From the NCBI RefSeq assembly GCF_937920985.1, contig NZ_CALDXR010000034.1:21056-85055 (forward strand): DNA of 64,000 bases. Direction: 5' to 3'. Made by a program: the position numbers and the translations under genes. Within the stretch, counting starts at the first letter, position 1; every line of letters begins with the position of its first letter. Source of the DNA: an uncultured Phascolarctobacterium sp. GTDB taxonomy: Bacteria; Bacillota; Negativicutes; Acidaminococcales; Acidaminococcaceae. Below are positions 17,987 through 26,348 of this stretch, in pieces. The notes below the pieces were generated by a model. The model saw nothing but the letters and a program-made list of their open reading frames with translations. It did no database searches and was not told the origin of the DNA.

Positions 17987-20900
17987 ATGAAGGTTATTTT
18001 CTTGACGAATGTTATCCGCCGCATGGGCATGATGCAGCAGACTATGGAAAAGCTGCAGCAGGAGGGCAAGCTGGATAATGCCTGCGCCTGCCGCTGGATT
18101 ACCGATGCGACGGTTTGGGATGATAAATGGCACAAGGAGCTTGCTGGCTCCAAGCTGGTCATTATGAAATGGATGGGTACTGGTCTGGATACACCATTTC
18201 TGCAGCGCTGCGTAAGCCTGCTGAAGCAGCTGCGCCTGCCATTTTATATTGATGCTGCCGGCAGCAAGGAAGGCGAGCTGGCGCAGGGACTGACACCAGA
18301 GCAGCTTGCTGTTATCAAAAAATATTGCATGTTCGGCGGCGAAATCAACTATTACAATCTGTGGCAATACCTGCAGCAGCTGCTGCAGGGTGAGGCTATT
18401 ACAGTTGATGAGCCGAATCCGATTCACTGGTGCGGTATTTATCACCCGCGGGCGAAAAAGGTTTATACCGATTTAGCAGAATATCAGCGCGATTTTTGCG
18501 TCAGCGGCCGTCCGACAGCGGGCATTCTTTTTTACCGCGATGAATGGGTGTGGGGCGATTTGACCTACCAGACTGCGATGATAGAAGAGCTAGAAGCACA
18601 GGGCGTCAACGCTGTCTGCGTTTTCAGCAACGGTATGCCACTTGAAGAAATGGGCATGCCCAGTCTGACGCAGGTTTTCAACAGCTTCTTCTGCACGGCA
18701 GACGGTGTGCCTGCAATCGATGTGCTGCTGAACGTGATGAAGTTTTCTATGACTACCGGCGGTTCGATTAACCTTGATTATCTGAAAAAGCTTAACGTGC
18801 CGGTTTTGGCTGCTTATACGACAATTGCGCCCTTCGAGGAATGGAAGGATAGCTTTGAAGGCATGAATGCGATGGAGGTTTCTATCAGCGTTTCCCTGCC
18901 GGAGTTTGATGGTATTATCCATGGTGTGCCCATAGCGCATAAAAAAATTCTGGAAAACGGTGATGTGCGCTATCTGCCGAATGCGGAGCGTGTAAAACGC
19001 ATGGCTTCCAAGGCGAAGAAGTGGGCGATGCTGCGCCACAAGGCTAACAGCGAGAAAAAAATCGCGATTATCTTCCATAACTATCCGCCACGTAATTCCA
19101 ACATCGGCAGTGCTATCGGCTTAGATACAATCGAAAGCATCCGTCGCGTGCTAGCTGCTATGCGCGAGCGTGGCTATAAGGTAGATTGGATTCCTGAGGA
19201 TACGAAGGAATTTATCAAACAGCTGACAGCCAATGCCACCAACGACCGCAGTATGCTGACGGAAAAGCAGGTTGATGCTGCCAATAAGCTGAAGGGAGCA
19301 GAATATAAAGAATTCTTTGCATTGATGGATAAAAAGGTGCAGGAGCAGCTGGTGAAGGATTGGGGCGAAACGCCAGGTACTGTCATGGAATATGACGGCG
19401 ATATTCTGGTACCGGGAACGATGAACGGCAATGTTTTCGTAACCGTGCAGCCGCCGCGTGGCTTTGGCGAGGACCCGGAAAAAATCTACCACGATCCTTA
19501 CGTTGCACCGACGCATCAATATCTGGCCTTCTACCGTTGGGTACGCGATGTGTGGCAGGCAGACGCTGTTGCGCATATCGGTACGCATGGCAGCCTGGAA
19601 TGGCTGCCGGGCAAGAACGCCGGCCTTGACTGCAGCTGCTACCCGGATTTGGCGCTGGGAGATCTGCCGAACATTTATCCTTATAATATCACTATTACCG
19701 GCGAGGGCATTCAGGCAAAACGCCGTGGCGCTGCCTGCCTTATTGAGCATTTGCCGGCGCCGCAGACACAAGCGGGAGTGTATGACGAGCTGGAGGAGCT
19801 GGAAAAGCTCATGGACGAATACGTGCACTTCAGCAGCACGCAGCCGGATAATCTGCCGCGCTTGCAGGAGCTGGTGCTGGAAAAGGTTGCGGAGGCTAAC
19901 CTGCAGGATGAGGTTACTTACGATGCAGAAAAGCCCTTTGACGAATACGTGATGAATCTGCATAATTACATTACGGATTTGAAGAATATGGAGGTACACA
20001 CAGGCCTCCATATTATGGGACAGCCGCCGGAGGATCAGCAGCTGGAGGATTATCTGTGGCTGCTGCTGCGTCTTGATAACGGCAATATCCCCAGCCTGAC
20101 GCAAGCAATAGCAGCGCTGTATGGCTTTGATTATTACTATCTGCTGGAAAACAGCAGCCTGATATACGAACCGTTGAATATCACCTATGGTATGCTAATC
20201 GACCGTATCGCCAATCAGTGCCGCGAGCTGATTCGCTGCCTGCAGCAGCGTGACTTTGTCAAGGATGCGGTTGCTGATGCTCTGCAGCTGCCCTGGGTGC
20301 AGCAGGCACCGGCGGAAAGCAGAGAAAAGCTGGAAGTGGTCTGCAACTATATTGTAGATACACTTTACCCCAATTTGCTTTTGACGAAGCAAGAAATTAC
20401 CAATATGCTGCGTGGCTTTGAGGGCGAATATATCGAGCCTGGTCCTAGTGGTGCTCCCTCTAGCGGCGGCGCTGATTTGCTGCCGACGGGCCGTAACTTC
20501 TACGGCGTAGACCCGCGCTGCCTGCCGACACCGGCGGCATGGGAAATCGGCCAGACACTGGGCGACCAGGTGGTAGAACGCTTCATTGCGGAGGAAGGCC
20601 ATTATCCCGAAAATATCGGTATGGTCTTCTGGTCCGGTGCAAACATGCGCAGCCACGGACAGTGCATTGCCGAATTCCTCTATCTGATGGGCATTCGTCC
20701 CAAGTACCAGAGCGGCAGCCTGCGTATCAACGGCCTGGAGGTCATTCCTCTGATGGAACTCAAACGTCCGCGTATTGACGTTACGGCGCGTATCAGCGGC
20801 CTCTTCCGCGATACTATGCCGTCGGTAATGCAAGTAATGGACAAGGCGGTGCTTTTAGCAGCGGAGCAGGATGAGCCTGATGATTTAAACTTTGTGCGTA

Positions 20901-21706
20901 AGCATATTCAGGAGGATACCAAGGAGCTGGAGCAGCAGGAGGGTATGGACCACGCTGCTGCATGGCGTCAGGCGGCCTTCCGTGTCTTTGGCGATGCGCA
21001 GGGAACCTATGGCGCAGGTGTTGCGGCGCTGCTGGAAAGCAAGAATTGGGAAACCATTGATGATATTGCCGATGTTTATGTGCGTTGGGGCGGTCATGCT
21101 TACGGTGGCAAAACTAAAGGCAAATTTTTGCCGCAGCAGTTCCGCAAACGTATGGGGAGCCTGGATATCACGATTAAAAACGAGGATAACCACGAAACCA
21201 ATATGCTCAGCAGTGATGACTACAATGCCTATCATGGTGGCATGATTGCCGCAGTACGCTCGATTAAGGGCAGTGCGCCGCGCTCCTACTGCGGCGACAG
21301 TACCGACAGGACGCGTGTGACGATGCACAGCGTGCAGGAGGAGGCAAAGCGCCTGTTCCGCAGCGAGGCTATTAACCCCAAGTTTATCAAGGGCATGATG
21401 CAGCATGGCTATAAGGGCGCTGCCGATATGGCCAACATGATTGCGCACAGCTTCCAGTGGGATGCGACGAGCGCCGTTATGGAGGACTGGATGTACGAAA
21501 AATATGCTGAAAAATATACCTTTGACCCGGTAGTGCAGGAATGGCTGCGCGATGTTAACCCTTGGGCGCTGCAGCGCATGACGGAAATTCTGCTGGAGGC
21601 AGAGCAGCGCGGACTGTGGCAGGCTAAGCCGGAAACCAAGGAGGAGCTGCAAAAGCTCTATTTGGATATGGAAGGCGAGCTGGAGGACAGAGCAGATGAG
21701 CATTAA
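17987..21706 (+). CDS. CobN/ChlH/HmuS-family metal chelatase large subunit 1
   Basis: 1,239 residues, full length for CobN/ChlH. This superfamily binds the tetrapyrrole and performs metal insertion (cobalt in CobN, Mg in ChlH) or, in HmuS-type members of Bacteroides heme operons, metal removal. The core motif AHIGTHGSLEWLPGK has its His at 530; CYPDLALGDLPNIYPY and GEGIQAKRRGAACLI follow. The second core block is DPRCLPTPAAWEIG (~841), YPENIGMVFWSGANMRSHGQ and VDVTARISGLFRDTMP. A cytoplasmic location is expected as no signal peptide is seen. Starts 15 bp after the permease and overlaps the radical SAM gene by 11 bp. Of the three copies it has the most different residues in the metal-site region (GLDCSCYPD rather than AMSN-CYPD), so its substrate or metal may differ. 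Confidence 0.9.
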   Translation: MKVIFLTNVIRRMGMMQQTMEKLQQEGKLDNACACRWITDATVWDDKWHKELAGSKLVIMKWMGTGLDTPFLQRCVSLLKQLRLPFYIDAAGSKEGELAQGLTPEQLAVIKKYCMFGGEINYYNLWQYLQQLLQGEAITVDEPNPIHWCGIYHPRAKKVYTDLAEYQRDFCVSGRPTAGILFYRDEWVWGDLTYQTAMIEELEAQGVNAVCVFSNGMPLEEMGMPSLTQVFNSFFCTADGVPAIDVLLNVMKFSMTTGGSINLDYLKKLNVPVLAAYTTIAPFEEWKDSFEGMNAMEVSISVSLPEFDGIIHGVPIAHKKILENGDVRYLPNAERVKRMASKAKKWAMLRHKANSEKKIAIIFHNYPPRNSNIGSAIGLDTIESIRRVLAAMRERGYKVDWIPEDTKEFIKQLTANATNDRSMLTEKQVDAANKLKGAEYKEFFALMDKKVQEQLVKDWGETPGTVMEYDGDILVPGTMNGNVFVTVQPPRGFGEDPEKIYHDPYVAPTHQYLAFYRWVRDVWQADAVAHIGTHGSLEWLPGKNAGLDCSCYPDLALGDLPNIYPYNITITGEGIQAKRRGAACLIEHLPAPQTQAGVYDELEELEKLMDEYVHFSSTQPDNLPRLQELVLEKVAEANLQDEVTYDAEKPFDEYVMNLHNYITDLKNMEVHTGLHIMGQPPEDQQLEDYLWLLLRLDNGNIPSLTQAIAALYGFDYYYLLENSSLIYEPLNITYGMLIDRIANQCRELIRCLQQRDFVKDAVADALQLPWVQQAPAESREKLEVVCNYIVDTLYPNLLLTKQEITNMLRGFEGEYIEPGPSGAPSSGGADLLPTGRNFYGVDPRCLPTPAAWEIGQTLGDQVVERFIAEEGHYPENIGMVFWSGANMRSHGQCIAEFLYLMGIRPKYQSGSLRINGLEVIPLMELKRPRIDVTARISGLFRDTMPSVMQVMDKAVLLAAEQDEPDDLNFVRKHIQEDTKELEQQEGMDHAAAWRQAAFRVFGDAQGTYGAGVAALLESKNWETIDDIADVYVRWGGHAYGGKTKGKFLPQQFRKRMGSLDITIKNEDNHETNMLSSDDYNAYHGGMIAAVRSIKGSAPRSYCGDSTDRTRVTMHSVQEEAKRLFRSEAINPKFIKGMMQHGYKGAADMANMIAHSFQWDATSAVMEDWMYEKYAEKYTFDPVVQEWLRDVNPWALQRMTEILLEAEQRGLWQAKPETKEELQKLYLDMEGELEDRADEH

Positions 21707-22721
21707 GATGTTGGTGCTGAGCCTGACCGGCCAGTGTAACTTTGTCTGCCGTTACTGCTATGCCGCTGAGCATGACCGCACTATGATGTCAGCTTCCACT
21801 GCGCTGGCAGCTGTTAAGCTGGCAGCAGCCGGCGGTGAACGCTTTGTTATTCAGTTCAGCGGCGGCGAGCCGCTGCTGAACTTTGCATGCCTGCAGGCAG
21901 TGGTAGACTACGTGCATCAGGAAAAGCTGCCTGCCGTACTGCAGCTGCAGACCAACGGCTCTCTGCTTACCGATAAGATTGCCAAGTACCTTTATAAGAA
22001 CAAGGTAGCAATCGGCGTGAGCCTTGACGGCAGGCCTGCGGTCAACGACAAGCTGAGGCTGAAAAAGAATGGCTACGGTGCGACCGGTGAGATTTTGAAG
22101 GGTATTGAGGTTTTGCGCCGCAACAATATTGCCTGCGGCGTAACCTGCGTAGTAACGTCGGAAAATGTAGATACGCTGGAAGGTATCGTGGATTTTGCCT
22201 ACTTTTTGGGCAACATCCGCAAAATCGGCTTTGACATCCTGCGTGGGCAGGGACGTGGCCGTGACCTGCAGCCGCCTACGCCTGCAGCGATGCAGCAGGC
22301 TATGCAGCGCGTTTTTGCGCGCTGCGATGAGCTGGCGAAGCTCACAGGGATGCGCATAGCGATTGCGCAGCAGGAGCGGGCGCAGCTTTTGTGTAAGGAT
22401 TGCAGTCTGACCTTCGGCCATTGCTACGCTATGAACGGCGAAGCAGCCTTTGTAGATGCCAAGGGTGATATTTACGCCTGCTCTTCGTTGGTAGGCAATG
22501 CGGATTTTTACCTTGGCAATGTATATAACGGCTTAGAGCCTGCTTTGGTAGAAAAAACTAAGCAGGTGATTGCCGAGTCGATGGACTTTTGCCGCCAATG
22601 CGACGATTTTAAATTGTGCGGCGGCGGTTGCTTCGCACGTTGGTATGGCTTCGAGGATAAGTCTGACTATGGCGCGGAATGCAGCATGAAGCGTGAAGCG
22701 ATAAAACACATACAAAAGTAA
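21696..22721 (+). CDS. Radical SAM protein with SPASM-type C-terminus
   Basis: 341 residues. The radical SAM cluster motif is CNFVCRYC with C14, C18 and C21, followed by the SAM-binding FSGGEPLLN. The C-terminal part is Cys-rich: CKDCSLTFGHCYAMNG, ACSSLVGN, then CRQCDDFKLCGGGCFARW and a later AECS, fitting a SPASM domain with auxiliary [4Fe-4S] clusters. SPASM enzymes mostly modify peptides or proteins (sulfatase maturation, sactipeptides, PQQ); a few act on other substrates. No precursor peptide or sulfatase is adjacent. Its start lies inside the end of the chelatase gene, so translation is coupled to it, and a role in the tetrapyrrole pathway or in maturing a regulon protein is likely. The exact reaction is unknown. 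Confidence 0.85.
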   Translation: MSIKMLVLSLTGQCNFVCRYCYAAEHDRTMMSASTALAAVKLAAAGGERFVIQFSGGEPLLNFACLQAVVDYVHQEKLPAVLQLQTNGSLLTDKIAKYLYKNKVAIGVSLDGRPAVNDKLRLKKNGYGATGEILKGIEVLRRNNIACGVTCVVTSENVDTLEGIVDFAYFLGNIRKIGFDILRGQGRGRDLQPPTPAAMQQAMQRVFARCDELAKLTGMRIAIAQQERAQLLCKDCSLTFGHCYAMNGEAAFVDAKGDIYACSSLVGNADFYLGNVYNGLEPALVEKTKQVIAESMDFCRQCDDFKLCGGGCFARWYGFEDKSDYGAECSMKREAIKHIQK

Positions 22722-22722
22722 A

Positions 22723-22777
22723 AAAACGTCAGCATCGGGTACGTAACAATCAAATCCGATTTGCTGACGTTTCTTTT
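22723..22777 (+). terminator. Rho-independent terminator of the nif-like operon
   Basis: AAACGTCAGCA and TGCTGACGTTT form the outer stem, with TCGG/CCGA inside, followed by TCTTTTTCTT. Confidence 0.8.
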
Positions 22778-22781
22778 TCTT

Positions 22782-22808
22782 AAAACTAACATGCTTCATG
22801 TTAGTTTT
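22782..22808. repeat. Perfect 12-bp inverted repeat
   Basis: AAAACTAACATG, CTT, CATGTTAGTTTT. It directly follows the operon terminator and lies 67 bp upstream of the next promoter. It could be a second stop signal or an operator; the sequence does not decide. Confidence 0.6.
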
Positions 22809-22874
22809 GACATGGAATTATGCTTTTCTACATGCTTTTTTTATATATTAAAGCTTGTTTAGAGCATCTTTAGC

Positions 22875-22905
22875 TTGACTATATTCCTAGTATATGGAAT
22901 AAAAT
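22875..22905 (+). promoter_or_regulatory. MerR-type promoter of amidase 1
   Basis: -35 TTGACT, spacer ATATTCCTAGTATATGGAA (19 bp), -10 TAAAAT. Very close to the nif-like operon promoter (CTAGTATAT in the same register). Confidence 0.8.
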
Positions 22906-22943
22906 AAAAATAACGATTGTTTAGAATATTCGGAGGCAATATA

Positions 22944-23714
22944 ATGAAAATTGCTTTATGTCATTTAGAGCTCAGCTGCGGGCCACAGGAGTGCAATCTG
23001 CAGATATTGAAGCAGGCAGTGCGTCTGGCTGCGGAGCAGGGAGCGGAATGGGTATTAACACCGGAGGCAGCGGTACAGGGATATTATTTTTATTACATAA
23101 ATAAAAATGCTGTGGTAGCGCCTCAGCCGTCACCTGAGCTGGAGCCGCTGCGTAAACTGTGTCGTGAATACGGCATTACCCTCTTTTTAGGTTGTGGTGA
23201 ATATGATGCTGCTTGTGATAAAAACTTCAACAGCTGTTTGGTTTTCGGACCTGATGGCGAGCTGATCGGCCGTCATCGCAAGCTGTTTGGCGGTAAAGTG
23301 GGAGCAGAGGCTTGGGCTGACAAAGGCGATGCCGTTACCGTGCTTCCCTGCAGCGGTCTGCAGACAGGAGTGTTGGTGTGCGCCGACTTGTGGTTCCCGG
23401 AATTTTACGAAGGGACTAAGGCGCAGGGTGCAGAAATAATTGTCGACATGGCTGCCTGGCCGCCGACGCAGGTGTGCGGCAATCCGCTTCCAGCTTGGAT
23501 TAATGCATCCAAGGTAACGGATGTGACAGTGATTGTCTGCAACCAGACCGGTTCCCCGCAGTGGATGGATATGAATGTGGGGCAGAGTGTAGTTATCGAC
23601 CAGGGTGAGCTGAAGCTGGCATACAGCGGTGAGCCTGCGGTGCTGCTTTTTGATTACGATGCAGATGCTAAGCGTGTACAGTCCATAGCCTATGATGTTC
23701 ATTATATAAAATAA
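22944..23714 (+). CDS. Carbon-nitrogen hydrolase (nitrilase superfamily amidase) 1
   Basis: 256 residues from the ATG at 22944 (CGGAGGC upstream). The Glu-Lys-Cys catalytic triad of the nitrilase superfamily is visible: E41 in LTPEAAVQGYY, K113 in GRHRKLFGG and C146 in GVLVCADLWFPE. These cytoplasmic enzymes hydrolyse carbon-nitrogen bonds of amides, carbamoyl groups or nitriles. The gene has its own MerR-type promoter matching that of the nif-like operon. A paralogue at 30786 lies in front of an SBP and the second CobN-like gene, so the pair is tied to the tetrapyrrole system. Corrinoid side-chain amides would be a fitting substrate, but this is inference. Confidence 0.88.
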   Translation: MKIALCHLELSCGPQECNLQILKQAVRLAAEQGAEWVLTPEAAVQGYYFYYINKNAVVAPQPSPELEPLRKLCREYGITLFLGCGEYDAACDKNFNSCLVFGPDGELIGRHRKLFGGKVGAEAWADKGDAVTVLPCSGLQTGVLVCADLWFPEFYEGTKAQGAEIIVDMAAWPPTQVCGNPLPAWINASKVTDVTVIVCNQTGSPQWMDMNVGQSVVIDQGELKLAYSGEPAVLLFDYDADAKRVQSIAYDVHYIK

Positions 23715-23959
23715 AAAATACTTGCGGCGAAATAATACCCCTGTTTTGCTATTGTGGCAATGCCTTTAAAAGCCTTGCCGTCAGAATATACATCATCCAG
23801 ATTATCACTTGCAGCGTTATTGCTGCCATCCACCTGCCAATAGACGATATCTCTAGCCCTTAATTGTTTACGGTCATTAAAAGCCAGTCCCTTTTACGAG
23901 TAAGTGATAAGAATACAAGTTCCTTTATCATCGGCGCAGAATACACTTTCTAACGACAT
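23702..23959 (-). pseudogene. Short broken reading frame, unrecognised
   Basis: On the minus strand an ATG at 23959 opens MSLESVFCADDKGTCILITYS, meets one TAA at codon 22 and then continues open as KGLAFNDRKQLRARDIVYW... through YFAASI to a second stop overlapping the amidase 3' end. The coherent, hydrophilic translation after the stop suggests a decayed gene fragment. I do not recognise the family. The rest of 23715-24081 holds only terminators. Confidence 0.35.
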
Positions 23960-23976
23960 AACAGTTTAACCCTTAA

Positions 23977-24000
23977 GGCGGCGCACTGCGCCGCCTTTTT
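23977..24000 (+). terminator. Terminator hairpin with GGCGGCGCA arm
   Basis: GGCGGCGCA, C, TGCGCCGCC, then TTTTT. The same 9-bp arms recur at 61707 and 63056. Confidence 0.8.
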
Positions 24001-24026
24001 GACGTGTGGGGGAGCATAGAGTGCAA

Positions 24027-24054
24027 ACAAAAAGCCGTGCGCGTAGCGCACGGC
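24027..24054 (-). terminator. Terminator of the minus-strand PD-(D/E)XK gene
   Basis: Read on the minus strand: GCCGTGCGC, TAC, GCGCACGGC, then TTTTTG. Confidence 0.8.
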
Positions 24055-24081
24055 AATAAAGGCAAAAGCATATTTAAAAGC

Positions 24082-24951
24082 TTAAGCATTTTTAAGTTCA
24101 GCTTGCAATTCCTGAATCTTGCTCAAAGGCAGGTTAGTAAATTCCGCAATATCTTGAAGCGAATTGTTTCCTTTTAAAAGCATACGTTTTGCTGCAGCGT
24201 AGTTGGCGCTAACTTCACCTTCAGCTCTACCTTCAGCTCTACCCTCAGCTTTACCCTCAGCTTTACCCTCGCTAAAAATTCTTTCAGTAAATTCACACAT
24301 GGCGGCTTTTCCCTCCTTTGTAGACTTTAGATAATTGACATGTTTAGATAATTTTCCCTGACTTAAGTCATCTGCTTCCGCAGTCTTAAAATACTGCATT
24401 AGTTTGGCAATTGAAGAGCCATCATTAACTTCTGCGTTAACGTAATACATATGCAGACCATCATCGTATTTCATTGGTAAATTATTAAGGCGCTTGGTTA
24501 CATTGTAACAGGTACAACCTAAATGCCAAATATCAGGCTCGGTTATGTAAAACATATATAAATCGGGAACGCTTTTATATTTTTTGTCCTTGCCCTTTGG
24601 CAAATAGCTACCAATGATGCTCGAAGAATAGTACAGCATGCGTCTAGCATGGTCAATTTTACCATCGCTTTTTTGAATTTCCATTTCGTAGAGCTTATTG
24701 TTTGCATCTTCTACAAGAACATCCATAATAATATCCTTGGATGCAAATTTGTTAATGACCATTTGAGTACGATTTTCCTTAATGACCAGTGAATCGATGC
24801 CGGAAAGGATACGTAAAACATGTTCGCAGGCACCTGAATCAGTAAAGACCATTTTAGCCATTGCATCACTGAATAGGTTCAGTTGTTTGGCCTTTTCAAT
24901 AAGCCTTTCGCGATTGCGGATGAGGCTTTCCGGGTATTGTTTGGAACTCAT
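24082..24951 (-). CDS. PD-(D/E)XK nuclease-family transposase-like protein (Rpn-like)
   Basis: 289 residues; AAAGGAGG precedes the ATG at 24951. The N-terminal domain has the PD-(D/E)XK core DIIMDVLVEDANNKLYEMEIQK, with the Asp and the E-x-Q/K motif expected in the Rpn/PF12784 family of recombination-promoting nucleases. The region LFSDAMAKMVFTDSGACEHVLRILSG is typical of these genes. Near the C-terminus a run of EGKAEGKAEGRAEGRAEGE comes from a 12-bp tandem repeat (about 24217-24272), a length-variable feature common in the family. Unrelated to the tetrapyrrole regulon; it separates amidase 1 from SBP 2. A related but distinct member begins at 63202. Confidence 0.85.
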   Translation of the reverse strand: MSSKQYPESLIRNRERLIEKAKQLNLFSDAMAKMVFTDSGACEHVLRILSGIDSLVIKENRTQMVINKFASKDIIMDVLVEDANNKLYEMEIQKSDGKIDHARRMLYYSSSIIGSYLPKGKDKKYKSVPDLYMFYITEPDIWHLGCTCYNVTKRLNNLPMKYDDGLHMYYVNAEVNDGSSIAKLMQYFKTAEADDLSQGKLSKHVNYLKSTKEGKAAMCEFTERIFSEGKAEGKAEGRAEGRAEGEVSANYAAAKRMLLKGNNSLQDIAEFTNLPLSKIQELQAELKNA

Positions 24952-25035
24952 ACTTTCCTCCTTTAATTATAACACACAAGTAATGAAAAATATATAAGAT
25001 GGTAGGACTGGCTTAATTTGCAATAGGAAGAGATA

Positions 25036-25126
25036 TAAAAAAGGCGTTTGCCGAAAGCTCGACAAACGCCACTGGTTCTCACAACCAGGCATGACCTCCG
25101 TTGGAAAACGGCTACCCATGCAACTG
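25036..25126 (-). ncRNA. Small structured RNA of about 90 nt with own promoter and terminator
   Basis: On the minus strand a promoter (TTGTTT, 17 bp, TATAAT at 25132-25160) is followed by three consecutive stems: GCATG/CATGC enclosing CCGTT/AACGG, then CTGGTT/AACCAG, then GGCGTTTG/CAAACGCC followed by TTTTTT as terminator. No convincing ORF or ribosome binding site is present. I do not recognise the class; a regulatory RNA, or the antisense RNA of a type I toxin system whose toxin is not evident here, are possibilities. Boundaries are predicted from promoter and terminator only. Confidence 0.6.
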
Positions 25127-25131
25127 AAATA

Positions 25132-25160
25132 ATTATAACATACAAATGAAATAAAAACAA
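25132..25160 (-). promoter_or_regulatory. Sigma-70 type promoter of the small RNA
   Basis: Minus-strand TTGTTT, 17-bp spacer, TATAAT; the expected transcription start is about 25126. Confidence 0.6.
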
Positions 25161-25192
25161 GTGTTTATTTTCTCTTTTGCTTTTCTTTACTC

Positions 25193-25223
25193 TTGACTAT
25201 CATAGTGCTATATACTTTATAAT
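25193..25223 (+). promoter_or_regulatory. MerR-type promoter of SBP 2
   Basis: -35 TTGACT, spacer ATCATAGTGCTATATACTT (19 bp), consensus -10 TATAAT. Confidence 0.75.
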
Positions 25224-25302
25224 ATAAATTACTGTATTGTCGGTATTGCCGCATATAAGTCAATACCGCTGAAATAAAACGATGAGAATAGAGGCATGAA
25301 GC

Positions 25303-26280
25303 ATGAAGAAATTTTTTTGTTTACTGCTGTTGCTGCTGCTTTTAGTCACAGGCTGCGGACAAGGCAGCGGCGGTAAAGACGCTGCCGCAGGCGGCAGCTA
25401 TACTGTGACAGACGAGCATGGAACAGTGACTACGTTCAAGCAGGCACCGCAAAAGGTACTGACGCTGGCACTCAGCAGCGATGGCATAATCATGGGCCTG
25501 GGTATGGAAGATAAATTGGTTGCCGTCAATTATCTTGCCGATGACCCGGTAAGCTCCAACCTTGTAGAGCAGGCTAAAAAAATTCAGCACAAAATCAAAA
25601 ACCCTTCGGCAGAAGAGGTGCTGGCGCTGAAGCCGGACGTAGTCTTTGCTTACGATTGGAGCGACATGAACCGTGTCGAAAATTTGCGCAATCTGGGCAT
25701 GAACGTCATTGTTTTGAAGGGACCAGCAACTATTGATGATATCAGGCAAAACGTGCGCACTATCGCCAAAGCCATGCACGCCGACAGTAAGGGAGAAGAG
25801 CTGGTAAAGCTGATGGACAGCAGACTGGCGCAGGTGAAGCAGCAGGTAGCGGCGCTCAGGCTGCAGCAGCCGAAGAAAATCGTCCTTGTTTCGCTGATGA
25901 GCTCCTACGGCGGCAAGGGCTGCATTTTTGACGATATGTGTAAGGAAGCAGGCGTTATCAACGGCGTTTCGGCTGCAGGAATCAAAAACGGCCAGCAGAT
26001 TACTAAGGAAATGCTGGTGAAGATTGATCCGGATTTACTGATAATGCCGGTGTATAACGACCATGGCAATTTTGATATCAAGAAATATAATCGCGAATTT
26101 TTGGAGGACCCGTCGCTGCAGACCATGCGCGCTATTAAAAATAAGCAGCTGTTTTATCCCAACGAGGGTTATATCTATAACTGCTCACAGGATGTAGTCT
26201 TTGGCGTGCAGGAAATTGCCCATGCTGCCTACGGCGAAGCCTTTGCTATGCAGGGGGCGCAGCATTTAAGGGTGAAGTAG
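25303..26280 (+). CDS. Periplasmic binding lipoprotein, BtuF/FecB-like (SBP 2)
   Basis: 325 residues. The signal peptide is a long Leu run ending in the lipobox LVTG-C (Cys 18). YTVTDEHGTVTTF, APQKVLTLALSSDGIIMGLG and VLALKPDVVFAYDW define the class III binding-protein fold for cobalamin, heme or siderophore ligands. It carries SSYGGKGCIFDDMCKEAGV, a motif shared with the SBPs at 43279 and 58458 but not with SBP 1. The gene stands alone between its MerR-type promoter and a terminator, with no permease or ATPase, so it probably feeds the FecCD permease encoded at 16934 or one outside the window. Confidence 0.87.
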   Translation: MKKFFCLLLLLLLLVTGCGQGSGGKDAAAGGSYTVTDEHGTVTTFKQAPQKVLTLALSSDGIIMGLGMEDKLVAVNYLADDPVSSNLVEQAKKIQHKIKNPSAEEVLALKPDVVFAYDWSDMNRVENLRNLGMNVIVLKGPATIDDIRQNVRTIAKAMHADSKGEELVKLMDSRLAQVKQQVAALRLQQPKKIVLVSLMSSYGGKGCIFDDMCKEAGVINGVSAAGIKNGQQITKEMLVKIDPDLLIMPVYNDHGNFDIKKYNREFLEDPSLQTMRAIKNKQLFYPNEGYIYNCSQDVVFGVQEIAHAAYGEAFAMQGAQHLRVK

Positions 26281-26300
26281 AAATAGCGTAAGATTAAAAA

Positions 26301-26348
26301 ACTGCACCAATCAGCATCAAATAAGATGCTGGCTAGTGCAGCTTTTAA
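26301..26348. terminator. Terminator between SBP 2 and convergent MerR gene 2
   Basis: CTGCAC and GTGCAG outer arms, AGCATC and GATGCT inner arms, then CTTTTAATTTT; A-rich sequence on the left allows bidirectional use. Confidence 0.7.

Noticed and set aside
24963..25160. 65-residue minus-strand ORF covering the small RNA
   Set aside because: It reads through the promoter, stems and terminator of the RNA and has no ribosome binding site.
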